Assembly (NCBI RefSeq): GCF_032714615.1
Contig: NZ_JAWDKA010000004.1
Coordinates: forward strand, 62,001-126,000
Source: Methanorbis furvi
Lineage (GTDB): Archaea > Halobacteriota > Methanomicrobia > Methanomicrobiales > Methanocorpusculaceae
Reading direction: 5' to 3'
DNA length: 64,000 nt
The notes under the pieces were generated by a model. It did no database searches. It was not told the origin of the DNA and saw only the letters and a program-made list of their open reading frames with translations. Shown here piece by piece: positions 7,596 through 16,154 of this stretch. The translations under genes and the position numbers were made by a program. Position 1 is the first letter of the stretch; each line of letters starts with the position of its first letter.

Positions 7596-7969
7596 ACGCT
7601 GAAAAATATTTCTCCATCTGTCTCCTTCTCTTCGTAGTTCTCGCAACTTTTACCGCAGGATGCATTCAACTCCCGGATCGAGGGGATGCGTATCTGAAAA
7701 ATATCTCAGAGTATGTCATCATACAGGCAGACCGATTGAATGTAACACTCTCCGACGAAGAGATCAATCGTATTGCTGACGAAATTGCTGAAAAATACGC
7801 TGACACCTACAACACCAAACGGGAAGGATGGTACTCAATAGATCACAACGATCTCCACATCACAATCGGTCGTGCATTCGGCCTCAGCAACAGAGAGATC
7901 ACATCCTACATTGAAGAGATCAATCGCAGAGATGCGATAGCCTATCATCATCCGCCAGTTACTGGTTAG
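7592..7969 (+). CDS. small lipoprotein, member of a paralogous pair
   Basis: The 125-residue product has a signal peptide and lipobox (TAGC, Cys near residue 21) and then a mostly helical acidic domain. The start is the ATG overlapping the stop of the preceding gene; the reading frame is open far upstream but with no plausible protein there. The mature domain (LSDEEINRIADEIAEKYADT, then GWYSIDHNDLHITIGRAFGL) aligns with the lipoprotein at 12740-13204, which has LTDQTLDEYAEELNSHLDAT and GYHITNISDYHHAVKNILGL. Both carry a G-Y-x-I ... D-(L/Y)-H pattern followed by a helix ending in GL(S/T). Function unknown; anchored outside the membrane. Confidence 0.7.
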   Translation: MNAEKYFSICLLLFVVLATFTAGCIQLPDRGDAYLKNISEYVIIQADRLNVTLSDEEINRIADEIAEKYADTYNTKREGWYSIDHNDLHITIGRAFGLSNREITSYIEEINRRDAIAYHHPPVTG

Positions 7970-7998
7970 AGATATGATCTAAAAACAAAAAAATCGAA

Positions 7999-8565
7999 TT
8001 ACTTCCCATCAATCATATTCAGGAAGTAGGCATGCACTCGTGTATCGCAATCAAGCTCAGGATGAAATGCCAAAGCCAGCTGATTTTTCTCGCGGACCGC
8101 AACGATGCGTCCGTCAACGACTGACAAAATCTCAACATCCGCTCCAGGCCCTTCGACGCATGGCGCACGAATAAACGTCATCGGAACATCCCCCACATCC
8201 GCGAACCGTGAGACCGTCTCAAAACTTCCAAGCTGTCTGCCGTAGGCATTCCGAACCGCCGTGATATCCATCGTTGCAAGACAGGGAACTCCTCCCTCAA
8301 CGCGTTTTGCAAGAACGATCAACCCTGCACAGGTACCCATCACCGGCAGACCCGCAGAAATTTTTTCCCGGAGATCAGAAAAGATCCCCAGGTCATGCAG
8401 AAGTTTCGTAATAGTGGTGCTCTCGCCTCCCGGAATGATGAGACCGTCAAGCGGCTGGTTGAGATCAGATCTCTTCCGAATCTCAACAGCCTCAACACCA
8501 AGCGAGCCAAGCATACAAATATGCTCGGCAAACGCTCCCTGCAGTGCAAGAACACCGATCCGCAT
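7999..8565 (-). CDS. pdxT: pyridoxal 5'-phosphate synthase glutaminase subunit
   Basis: PdxT releases ammonia from glutamine and passes it to PdxS for vitamin B6 synthesis. The 188 residues show the class I amidotransferase features: IPGGEST (44-50), nucleophile Cys79 in GTCAGL, and the HPE of the catalytic triad in AFHPELDCDTRVH near the C-terminus. It follows pdxS with only 4 bases between them and is surely co-transcribed. Length is normal for the family. Confidence 0.96.
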   Translation of the reverse strand: MRIGVLALQGAFAEHICMLGSLGVEAVEIRKRSDLNQPLDGLIIPGGESTTITKLLHDLGIFSDLREKISAGLPVMGTCAGLIVLAKRVEGGVPCLATMDITAVRNAYGRQLGSFETVSRFADVGDVPMTFIRAPCVEGPGADVEILSVVDGRIVAVREKNQLALAFHPELDCDTRVHAYFLNMIDGK

Positions 8566-8569
8566 GGAA

Positions 8570-9454
8570 TTATTTGCCCCGTTCTGCCATCAGAATCGAG
8601 ATCTCTTCAGCATTGATGCCAACCATCGCAGGACCAAGATCCTCGGAAAGTTCGGCAAGAACTTTTGCATCATTGAAGTTGGTGACAGCCTTCACTACAG
8701 CTGCCGCACGCTTTGCCGGATTGCCGGACTTGAAGATACCAGAGCCGACAAACACACCTTCGGCCCCAAGCTGCATCATAAGAGCTGCATCAGCAGGAGT
8801 CGCAACGCCGCCTGCGGCAAAGTTTACCACCGGAAGTTTGCCGTTCTCGTGAACAAAGCGGATGAGATCGTACGGGACCTGCATCTGCTTTGCCGCTTCG
8901 TACAACTCGTCGCCACGCATGCCGACAACACGGCGGATATCGCTGTTCAGATCACGCATATGGCGGACTGCCTGCACAACATCTCCGGTACCTGCCTCAC
9001 CTTTCGTGCGAATCATCGTCGCACCTTCAGCGATGCGGCGAAGGGCTTCACCGAGATTTCTTGCGCCGCAGACGAACGGCACCTTGAACTGGTTTTTGTC
9101 GATGTGGTAGACATCATCAGCCGGAGAAAGTACCTCGCTTTCATCGATGTAATCGATCTCAATTGCCTCAAGAATCTGGGCTTCCACAAAGTGACCGATG
9201 CGGACTTTTGCCATGACCGGAATAGAGACCGCGGCCTGAATGCCTTTGATCATCTTCGGGTCGCTCATCCGGGATACACCTCCTGCTGCACGAATGTCAG
9301 CCGGAATGCGTTCCAGTGCCATAACTGCACATGCGCCGGCAGCTTCTGCTATTTTTGCCTGTTCGGGAGTCGTCACATCCATAATGACTCCGCCTTTGAG
9401 CATTTGTGCAAGCTCTTTGTTCAGTTTCGGACGATTTTCAGTCATGATTTTCAC
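8570..9454 (-). CDS. pdxS: pyridoxal 5'-phosphate synthase lyase subunit
   Basis: PdxS condenses ribose 5-phosphate, glyceraldehyde 3-phosphate and ammonia into pyridoxal phosphate; it forms a dodecamer to which PdxT docks. The 294-residue barrel is highly conserved: [25 protein letters not shown]-type [25 protein letters not shown], and the phosphate loops [13 protein letters not shown] and [14 protein letters not shown]. The catalytic lysines fall in VMAKVRIGH and in HIDKNQF or its neighbours. It is the first gene of a two-gene operon read leftwards. The preceding region contains an AT-rich stretch but no clear single TATA box. Confidence 0.97.
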   Translation of the reverse strand: MKIMTENRPKLNKELAQMLKGGVIMDVTTPEQAKIAEAAGACAVMALERIPADIRAAGGVSRMSDPKMIKGIQAAVSIPVMAKVRIGHFVEAQILEAIEIDYIDESEVLSPADDVYHIDKNQFKVPFVCGARNLGEALRRIAEGATMIRTKGEAGTGDVVQAVRHMRDLNSDIRRVVGMRGDELYEAAKQMQVPYDLIRFVHENGKLPVVNFAAGGVATPADAALMMQLGAEGVFVGSGIFKSGNPAKRAAAVVKAVTNFNDAKVLAELSEDLGPAMVGINAEEISILMAERGK

Positions 9455-9620
9455 ATCAGTATTGGTTTTTGAACGGGGAGAAAACTCAGCCCCCAGAACT
9501 GTTTACATTTATTTTGCTGACATGATATGAGACTTCCGAAAGTGCCCACTTTTGGGAGGGAAAAATTTTGTAAAAGGTGTCGTTTCCTTTATCGTATTCT
9601 GGGTGCAAAATGATCATCAG

Positions 9621-10481
9621 ATGCAGTTTTCACAGTTCCGTTTTGCTTCGGTTCATAAAAAATATCTGATAGTCGAAGGCGATGTCCCAAATACCTGCGG
9701 GTATGAGTATCCGGGAGATGGAAACAGTTTTCTTGCGTACTGTTTCTATGATACTGCGAAAGGGCTGAGCTGTTTTGTGCTCGGGACCACCATCTTCGCA
9801 GACCAGAAGCTGACCTTTGTCTCAGAAACACCCGAGGACTCTCTGGTTACGCTTGACGGAGGTGATATTGCGGAGAGAGAGTGCACGCCGCTTCGCAGCG
9901 ATGTATTTGATCTCTCCAGATTTTCATACATTGAAGCCGAAGCTGAGAAACGTGACCCTTCACCAAAGACGGTGGAGAAAATTCTCCTCAGCAGACTCTG
10001 CGGTATCTGCATTCACCATCACGGACGAAACGGCTGGCGTACATGTCCGGCATTTTCAACAAAAATTCCTGATGAAATATGGAACGCAGAAGCTGATCCA
10101 AAAGTTCCCTGCAGTGAAGGTATCGGTTTTGTCCAGAAGGAGCCGCAGCTGTTTCTTGAGGTGATCGATGCGGTGTCCGGAAAAGTGGTCTACCGCTACG
10201 AGGCAGTTGGTGATCCTCTGCATCCAAGAGAGATCTATGAAAGCTCAGATCTTGGCGAATCCATTCTTGCAGCATTCAAAGATATGATGGATGACTGGTA
10301 TGATCATGTCTCAGAACCCATGAAGGAACTCCTTCACTGCAAAACAAGTGACGGAGCGTTTGTTGCGGAACTGTCCGCAATCAATGTGGCAATGACCATC
10401 AACAAACAGATGGGACGGGAAGTATACCGGATCATCGACGAGTTCCCCGAGTACCCTGATGATGAATGTCTGAGAATCTGA
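9621..10481 (+). CDS. hypothetical protein
   Basis: I do not recognise this 286-residue soluble protein. It begins MQFSQFRFASVHKKYLIVEG if the ATG at 9621 is used; an in-frame TTG at 9552 would add 23 residues. It has no signal peptide or membrane segment. Cysteine- and histidine-bearing stretches (RLCGICIHHHGRNGWRTCPAF) in the middle could bind metal. The C-terminal third is acidic and helical, ending in FPEYPDDECLRI. Base composition is like the neighbouring housekeeping genes. It is divergent from pdxST and convergent with the catalase, with a family C repeat following its stop codon. Confidence 0.6.
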   Translation: MQFSQFRFASVHKKYLIVEGDVPNTCGYEYPGDGNSFLAYCFYDTAKGLSCFVLGTTIFADQKLTFVSETPEDSLVTLDGGDIAERECTPLRSDVFDLSRFSYIEAEAEKRDPSPKTVEKILLSRLCGICIHHHGRNGWRTCPAFSTKIPDEIWNAEADPKVPCSEGIGFVQKEPQLFLEVIDAVSGKVVYRYEAVGDPLHPREIYESSDLGESILAAFKDMMDDWYDHVSEPMKELLHCKTSDGAFVAELSAINVAMTINKQMGREVYRIIDEFPEYPDDECLRI

Positions 10482-10483
10482 AC

Positions 10484-10856
10484 CGCGAGGAACGCTAAGA
10501 ACGCGAATAGCACGAATAGCGCGAATAAAAAATCGCCATTGGCAATTTTTGAAAATTTACTAAAAAATATTTCAAACAGATTTTTTTGTTCCAAAATGTA
10601 GAGAGAATTTTTTTTGAAAAATCGTCATTGGCGATTTTCGAAAATTTACTAAAAAATATTTCAGACAGATTTCTTTGTTTCAAAATGTAGAGAGAATTTT
10701 TTTGAAAAACCGCCATTGGCAATTTTTGAAAATTTACTAAAAAATATTTCAAACAGATTTTTTTGTTCCAAAATGTAGAGAGAAATTTTTTTTAATTCGC
10801 GCTATTCGCGTTATTCCGCGAAGCGGTGAGCAGGCCGAAGGCATGCGATTCGCGTT
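10484..10856. repeat. family C repeat with three tandem 88-90 bp units
   Basis: Outer ends are 'gcgaatag' iterations on the left and their reverse complement plus the core (gaagcggtgagcaggccgaa) on the right. Between them are three tandem units starting at 10531, 10621 and 10709. Each has a palindrome like ATCGCCATTGGCAATTTTT followed by about 70 bases (gaaaatttactaaaaaatat through ccaaaatgtagagaga). Copies differ at a handful of positions. The gap lies between two convergent genes and encodes nothing credible. Confidence 0.85.
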
Positions 10857-10895
10857 TCATTTTTCAAAAAAAAATAATTTTCAATCAGCCGAGTC

Positions 10896-12437
10896 TCACA
10901 TACTCGGCAGAGTCGCCGCAATCAGCGACGGATGATCACCCTTCGCAAGTTCTGCGACCCGCATCTGATCAAGTCCCAAGGCCTTTGTCATCCGCTCGCC
11001 GTACTCAGGATCAGCCCACACGCAGTGAACAGCGTGGCGGTACTTGATGTTCTCAGTACATGCCTCAATATTTCTCGCAGTGTTTTCGATCAGAAGAACT
11101 TTTTTGTCCTCTGCAAGAACTCTCCAGAGATCTCCTCCGGCACGGAAACAGTCGTCGGTTGGATCATCGGTCGGGTCATACGCATACATTGCGCCCGAAA
11201 GATCAAGCGGCGGCTCCAGAACATCCGGCTGCGCAGTCCACACACCGTAACTGTTCGGCGTGTAGGCAGGAGTTCCGCCATAATTTCCGTCGGTTCTCAT
11301 GTGACCGTCGCGGTGATAATCATGAACCTCACACTTCGCACGATTGACCGGAATCTGATTGTAGTTTACCCCGAGACGGTATCTCTGAGCGTCACCGTAC
11401 GCAAACAGACGACCCTGAAGGAACTTGTCGGGACTGAAACCAATTCCCGGAACAACATGGGCTGGCGTGAATGCGGACTGCTCGACCTCGGCAAAGTAGT
11501 TCTCAGGATTGCGGTTCAGCTCAAGAACGCCGACTTCAATTAAAGGATACTCGGCATGCCGCCAGATCTTGGTGATGTCAAACGGATTTTCGTAATGATT
11601 TTTCGCCTGCTCCTCGGTCATGATCTGTACATACATCGTCCAGCGAGGGAACTCGCCGCGTTCGATCGCCTCAAAAAGATCACGGCCATGACTCTCGCGA
11701 TCGTTTGCAATGATCGCGGCGGCTTCTGCGTCAGTGAGATTTTTGATTCCCTGCTGGGTTTTGAAATGGAACTTGCACCAGACACGTTCGTTGTTTTTGT
11801 TGTAGAGGCTGAAGGTGTGTTCGCCGAAGGTGTGCATGTGGCGGTAGCTTGCAGGAATGCCGCGGTCCGACATAACGATGGTGACCTGATGGAAACACTC
11901 CGGCAGCATGGTCCAGAAGTCCCAGTTGTTCTGGGCTGAACGCATGTTGGTCTTCGGGTCGCGTTTTACCGCACGGTTGAGATCAGGGAAGTGATGAACG
12001 TCGCGGATGAAGAAGGTGGGTGTGTTGTTGCCGACGAGATCCCAGTTGCCTTCTTCGGTATAGAACTTGCAGGCAAATCCGCGAATGTCGCGTTCTGCAT
12101 CAGCAGCCCCCCGTTCTCCGGCAACGGTGGAGAACCTGACAAACAGATCGGTCTTTGCACCGGGCTGGAGAACTTTTGCTTTGGTGTATTTGGAGATGTC
12201 ATGGGTTACGGTGAGCGTTCCGTACGCCCCGGATCCTTTTGCATGCATTCTTCGTTCCGGGATGACCTCGCGGTTGAAGTGGGCGATCTTTTCAAGCAGC
12301 CAGACATCCTGCAGCATGACCGGCCCCCGCGGTCCTGCGGTAACGGCGTGATCATTCTGGCCAACGGGAGCACCGACTTCGTTGGTAAGTTTGCCGTGTT
12401 CTGACGGTTTCATAATGTTAGATGATTGACGGGTCAT
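10896..12437 (-). CDS. monofunctional heme catalase
   Basis: This enzyme breaks down hydrogen peroxide to water and oxygen, protecting an anaerobe during oxygen exposure. The 513 residues match small-subunit clade catalases: the distal histidine region [20 protein letters not shown], the asparagine region [12 protein letters not shown], and the proximal heme-ligand signature [14 protein letters not shown]. The C-terminus ends in a normal catalase tail without the extra flavodoxin-like domain of large catalases. Two starts are possible: MTRQSSN or the methionine nine codons later (MKPSEHGKL). It stands alone, flanked by repeats on both sides. The family is mainly bacterial, so acquisition by transfer is likely but cannot be proved from this window. 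Confidence 0.96.
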   Translation of the reverse strand: MTRQSSNIMKPSEHGKLTNEVGAPVGQNDHAVTAGPRGPVMLQDVWLLEKIAHFNREVIPERRMHAKGSGAYGTLTVTHDISKYTKAKVLQPGAKTDLFVRFSTVAGERGAADAERDIRGFACKFYTEEGNWDLVGNNTPTFFIRDVHHFPDLNRAVKRDPKTNMRSAQNNWDFWTMLPECFHQVTIVMSDRGIPASYRHMHTFGEHTFSLYNKNNERVWCKFHFKTQQGIKNLTDAEAAAIIANDRESHGRDLFEAIERGEFPRWTMYVQIMTEEQAKNHYENPFDITKIWRHAEYPLIEVGVLELNRNPENYFAEVEQSAFTPAHVVPGIGFSPDKFLQGRLFAYGDAQRYRLGVNYNQIPVNRAKCEVHDYHRDGHMRTDGNYGGTPAYTPNSYGVWTAQPDVLEPPLDLSGAMYAYDPTDDPTDDCFRAGGDLWRVLAEDKKVLLIENTARNIEACTENIKYRHAVHCVWADPEYGERMTKALGLDQMRVAELAKGDHPSLIAATLPSM

Positions 12438-12476
12438 TAGTTAAAGATTGAGATAGGGGATATTTTTTCGTATTAC

Positions 12477-12640
12477 CCATAAACTCGTTTATTGGCAACT
12501 AACGTTTGTCGTAGCTCCGCCCACGGAAAAACGGAACACACGGAGTTTCACGAAAAAAAAACAACACGGAGCAGACGTGAACATCATGGAAATATTTTTT
12601 TGAGTAGGAGTTTCGTGATGTTTTTTTGTGGACGACTCGG
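12477..12640. mobile_element. family B fold-back repeat, copy 2 (right end truncated)
   Basis: It starts ccataaactcgtttattggc, then aactaacgtttgtcgtagct, identical for about 45 bases to the copy at 17538. The ccgcccacggaaaaacggaa arm and cacggagcagacgtgaacat follow, then a partial right arm (ttcgtgatgttttttt). The outer right arm is missing. Confidence 0.75.
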
Positions 12641-12739
12641 GATCAAGTACCACTAGTGAGCCAATCAAAAAATATTTTTCAAAAAAAATATTTTACATTT
12701 TTTTTATTTGTTCAGCCAATCCTGATCTGCGATGCGGTT

Positions 12740-13204
12740 TCAACTCTGGTCTGCAGAAGTTCCGTAGAGGCTGGAGCTGGGACTGTGATGATTCACCCGA
12801 TCGATTTTCTTTTGCTCGGTATCTGCAGTAACGAATGCATCGAACTGTTCTTCGGTAAGGCCGAGGATGTTTTTCACGGCATGGTGGTAGTCGCTGATGT
12901 TGGTGATATGATAGCCCATCGCTCCTTTTTCCCACGTGGCGTCAAGATGACTGTTCAGCTCTTCTGCGTATTCGTCAAGTGTCTGGTCGGTAAGGTTCCA
13001 GCCCATTTTTTCGTTCCAGTAGGAGAGGTATCGGTGTGTGTCGCTGATCCAGAAGGTAGGTTCCCCTGACGATGGGGGAGCTGTGGGGATGGGTGTAGGA
13101 GAAGGCGCCGGTATCTGCGGCTGTATTTCCGTCGGCTGGATGCAGCCAGAGGTAAAAGCGGCGAGGACAACGAGGAGGAGGAGAAGCGGGAGGAGAGGTT
13201 TCAT
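12740..13204 (-). CDS. small lipoprotein, paralogue of the one at 7592-7969
   Basis: The 154-residue product has a signal peptide and lipobox (FTSGC), a Pro/Thr/Ser linker (APSPTPIPTAPPSSG) and then a helical domain similar to the lipoprotein at 7592-7969: LTDQTLDEYAEELNSHLDAT, GYHITNISDYHHAVKNILGL and TEEQFDAFV. I chose the methionine starting MKPLLPLLLLLVVLA; an upstream in-frame methionine would add twelve residues before the signal peptide. An A/T-rich promoter-like element, TTTATTATATAC on the minus strand, lies at about 13243-13257. Extracellular, function unknown. Confidence 0.72.
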   Translation of the reverse strand: MKPLLPLLLLLVVLAAFTSGCIQPTEIQPQIPAPSPTPIPTAPPSSGEPTFWISDTHRYLSYWNEKMGWNLTDQTLDEYAEELNSHLDATWEKGAMGYHITNISDYHHAVKNILGLTEEQFDAFVTADTEQKKIDRVNHHSPSSSLYGTSADQS

Positions 13205-13242
13205 TTGTGTACGTCCTATGATTGGTTGAAAATTTGTCACAG

Positions 13243-13257
13243 GGAGTATATAATAAA
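13243..13257 (-). promoter_or_regulatory. probable TATA box of the 12740-13204 lipoprotein gene
   Basis: TTTATTATATACTCC on the minus strand, about 40-50 bases upstream of the chosen ATG, matches the archaeal box A pattern. Confidence 0.45.
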
Positions 13258-13400
13258 TATGGACAAACTCTCGTTTTGAAAAAAAGACTATCTTATTTCA
13301 AATATCTATTCAATGGAACGAATCAGCTGATGGATTTGGAGATTTTTTCGTTGACCGAAATAATTAGGATTCAGGGTAATGTTGAACATTTCGGTCGAGA

Positions 13401-14105
13401 TCACGGTAATGCAAACCAAGTGATTACTGAGTGATGCGACGAATTTTTTTGAGAAGATGGGAATTTTTCAGGAATTACAGAAACCCAACCGGAGTCAGTA
13501 TCGAATGGGCTCGATACAGTAATAATTTTATGAAAGGTGCCAGACATATCATTTGCCTGTCTCAAGATATTGGTATATTTTGAAGACGTATGATAAGCAA
13601 TATGAACAGATATCGATCTATTTTCCGATAGGATCTTCTCAGGAAGATAGAACATAGTCACATATTTCGAATCAGATGAACTTCCTTGTTCAGAGTCAAT
13701 AGCAATTTGCGGTGAGAACTGCAAGTCCGCAAAATCAGCTACAGGAACCTGAAAGACGGGAGGATTAGATTGTTGAACAAGTATTTCAAGATCTTCGAGT
13801 GGAGAAACGGTTGAAGTGAAGGCAATCATTTCTCCAAACTCTGTTTGGGTGAGAGATGAGTTCCAGCTGTCAGGAGTTCGTGTGAGAAGATCACTTTGGA
13901 AGGCAGGTCAGCCGCATATGAGAGGTAATGGTACTAAGATTGTTACCGGTTCGATAACTGAGAAATTTTCCAGACCGGTGATAGATATTTCATAAGATAT
14001 ACTTGCATGCGTCATGTTGAACCAAAGGTTCAGCATCATTGGAGTACACAGTATGGCTGTGAGAATGATACCTATGACAAAGAGAATAATCCATTTTTTC
14101 TTCAT
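13401..14105 (-). pseudogene. membrane-anchored protein gene interrupted by an in-frame UGA
   Basis: A single frame runs from the ATG at 14105 to the stop at 13401 but contains a TGA at 13910-13908. Upstream of it are an N-terminal membrane anchor (WIILFVIGIILTAILCTPMM) and VTILVPLPLICG. Downstream, still in frame, come PAFQSD, PDSWNSSLTQTEFGEMIAFT and a beta-rich domain. The intact neighbour at 14102-14923 aligns straight across the stop (LVPLPLMNDQPAF against LVPLPLICG-stop-PAF), the stop facing a glutamine. Its ATG overlaps the neighbour's stop (ATGA). Selenocysteine at this position is unlikely because the paralogue has no cysteine there. It is most simply a recent nonsense mutation; a short 65-residue product could still be made. 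Confidence 0.78.
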
Positions 14106-14923
14106 GATACTGGAAAATTATTCAGTCGGATTACAGGATATGATTGCGGTCGCACTGGGATCCAACCGGAAATATTTCCGGGAATCTGTTCGATGATAAC
14201 TGTGGTGTAATATCCTCTCATGTTGTTTGGTTCTGTGAAGAGATTTCCGTATTTTGATCTCGTCTGATATTCGATGAAGATGCTGAGGTTTGAGATATTA
14301 TGATACAGAGTATCTGGAATGTAGACGAGAGTTGGACCGATGTCTTCCCTGCTGGAGTACCTTGGACCTCTCTGATAGGCTGGTAATGATGGGTCTCGGG
14401 TGGCCACGATTACACTGGGAGGAAATGTGCCGATCTGCGTATCTACTGGCAACGAGGGCTCAGTAATCCGGTCATGCAAGGAGTACGGCGTTGTTGTTTC
14501 GGCAGTCTCCGGAGAAAATCGTTGTCCGGCGAGTGTCGATACAGGAACATCATCAACAAACATGTTGTATCTCCCGTACGTTGCACGTAGATTTTTGAGC
14601 GGAGAGGAGACTGAGGTGAACGAAAGCATTGGGCCGTATTCGGTCAAAACGACAGAACTGTTCCAGCCGTCAAACTCAACCGTAAATGATGCGTTTGAAA
14701 ATGCAGGCTGATCATTCATAAGAGGTAATGGTACCAGAAGGATCACCGGATGATTTTCGGCGGAGACTCCTGCAAGACCTTGTATTTCAAGGCTGTATTC
14801 AACATCTGCGTTGTTGAGATTGTAACAGAAGGCGAAGAGAGCTGGAACTGCGAGTATGAACACAACGACGCAGACAATACTGATGAGAAAAATATGTTTT
14901 TTTGTGAGTTTTTTTTTAATCAT
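14102..14923 (-). CDS. N-terminally anchored extracytoplasmic protein, unknown family
   Basis: The 273-residue product has a positively charged start (MIKKKLTKKH), a single membrane helix (IFLISIVCVVVFILAVPALF) and a beta-rich outer domain with WNSSVVLTEYGPMLSFTS and ISGWIPVRPQSYP. The chosen ATG at 14923 has AGGAT about 9 bases upstream and follows the preceding stop by 10 bases; an open frame to 14962 would overlap that gene. It is the intact paralogue of the interrupted gene downstream, to which it is translationally coupled. It probably works outside the membrane with the secreted PLC-like protein encoded just before it. Function unknown. Confidence 0.68.
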   Translation of the reverse strand: MIKKKLTKKHIFLISIVCVVVFILAVPALFAFCYNLNNADVEYSLEIQGLAGVSAENHPVILLVPLPLMNDQPAFSNASFTVEFDGWNSSVVLTEYGPMLSFTSVSSPLKNLRATYGRYNMFVDDVPVSTLAGQRFSPETAETTTPYSLHDRITEPSLPVDTQIGTFPPSVIVATRDPSLPAYQRGPRYSSREDIGPTLVYIPDTLYHNISNLSIFIEYQTRSKYGNLFTEPNNMRGYYTTVIIEQIPGNISGWIPVRPQSYPVIRLNNFPVS

Positions 14924-14933
14924 GATCACGATC

Positions 14934-15923
14934 CTATCCCAGAACATATATTGCAGTACCACGACAATAACGTGTAGCCTCTCTCACACAATCAGATGTA
15001 ATACTGATTAACTCCGTGTTTGAGGACCAGGTGTTTTCATTGGTACCCATAATATAATCTACAGTACTGAGATATGGATAAATATAATCTGCTAGGTTGT
15101 ATGCTGAGATTTCAACATCTGTGACTGCATAGTAATACGGCTCATTATGCATAATATTGGAATAATTTGCATTTAAGCTCCAGTTACTATTTAGATATTC
15201 TTCGTATCGCGTGTGTCGTATGTAATTCTGAATACCACTCCCAGTATGATATGGTTGAGACATGTCTGACATCATGTGGATAGAATGGGCTAATCTTCTA
15301 AACCCTTCAAATGTATTAGATTGATCAAGGTAGTTTTTCGCATCATTTGCATAGGTTTTGGCCAGCCCAGGAGCCCCAGTCCCAGAATAATGTGTTGCAC
15401 AGTCTGCTCCTCCCCACCATGTATCCGGTTCTTTTCCATATATCCCGGCAATAATAGCATTTTCTGCACTTGCTCCTGCATACAAACAGGCATCTCTAGC
15501 AAATTCATTGTGGGGCCCTCCTTCAATGATACCATGTCCAGGATCATATCCTCCCCAATATGGTGTGATTCCAGGATCAGGTGCTTCAGATTGATCAATT
15601 TCAGCTAAAATATCGGACATGGCCAATCTGATAAGACTAACGTCGTTTTCAGTTACATCCGGAAATACAGCTTTTATTTGAGTTAATGCAGATACACGTT
15701 CATCTATCTCACTAGGTGTCAATAAGGCACTGGAATTCGTTCTCTCAATAATGTCATCAATAATTCCGACCGTAATTCCTCCTAGATGTACTTCATTGGA
15801 ATTGATGGGTTCTGGGATTGCTATGAGTTCATTGGTTGCACTTACAGGCACAGTCATCACCACCGCTGCGAGCAGCAGGACGAGCAGTACCAATTTCGTT
15901 GAAATGATCTTTTTCCATTTCAT
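14934..15923 (-). CDS. secreted protein resembling zinc-dependent phospholipase C / P1 nuclease
   Basis: The 329 residues begin with a signal peptide (LVLLVLLLAAVVMTVPVSA) and have no other membrane segment. The stretch AHSIHMMSDMSQPYHTG has the H-x3-H-x2-D-x4-P-x-H arrangement that binds the zinc cluster in PLC/P1-nuclease proteins. Other candidates for ligands are HNEFARDA and the N-terminal part of the mature domain. Such enzymes hydrolyse phosphate esters outside the cell, but the substrate here is unknown. It heads a three-gene unit with the two membrane-anchored paralogues at 14102-14923 and 13401-14105. The whole unit is more AT-rich than flanking housekeeping genes, which hints at acquisition. 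Confidence 0.7.
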   Translation of the reverse strand: MKWKKIISTKLVLLVLLLAAVVMTVPVSATNELIAIPEPINSNEVHLGGITVGIIDDIIERTNSSALLTPSEIDERVSALTQIKAVFPDVTENDVSLIRLAMSDILAEIDQSEAPDPGITPYWGGYDPGHGIIEGGPHNEFARDACLYAGASAENAIIAGIYGKEPDTWWGGADCATHYSGTGAPGLAKTYANDAKNYLDQSNTFEGFRRLAHSIHMMSDMSQPYHTGSGIQNYIRHTRYEEYLNSNWSLNANYSNIMHNEPYYYAVTDVEISAYNLADYIYPYLSTVDYIMGTNENTWSSNTELISITSDCVREATRYCRGTAIYVLG

Positions 15924-16105
15924 TTTCGTTCACGTTTCCTGCAAACCCTTCCTTCATACCACACACCTGTTTGTTCAGGAGTACGTCGGATTTACAAACG
16001 AGCATATCTTCGATAACCCTATATGAAAAGATTGGACAAAACATAGTTTTTTGAAAAATATCTCTCAACCCAGTGTACTCCGGCGCATGGACGTTTCTGA
16101 AAAAA

Positions 16106-16114
16106 CTATATTTT
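16106..16114 (+). promoter_or_regulatory. probable TATA box for the 16155-17491 gene pair
   Basis: CTATATTTT preceded by an A-run, 41-49 bases before the start codon at 16155. Confidence 0.4.
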
Positions 16115-16154
16115 GACCAATGTATTCATATCATTTTATGAAAAAAAGTAGTTC

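Noticed and set aside
8261-9472. 403-codon plus-strand open frame opposite pdxT/pdxS
   Set aside because: It is antisense to two highly conserved genes, lacks a start signal and has no family-like sequence.
10531-10795. CRISPR-like array at 10.5 kb
   Set aside because: Same reason: a tandem repeat of one unit with a palindromic start.
13401-14105. Selenocysteine or pyrrolysine recoding at the in-frame stop
   Set aside because: Pyrrolysine uses UAG, the stop is UGA; the paralogue has glutamine rather than cysteine there and no downstream insertion element was evident. A nonsense mutation is simpler, though not proven.
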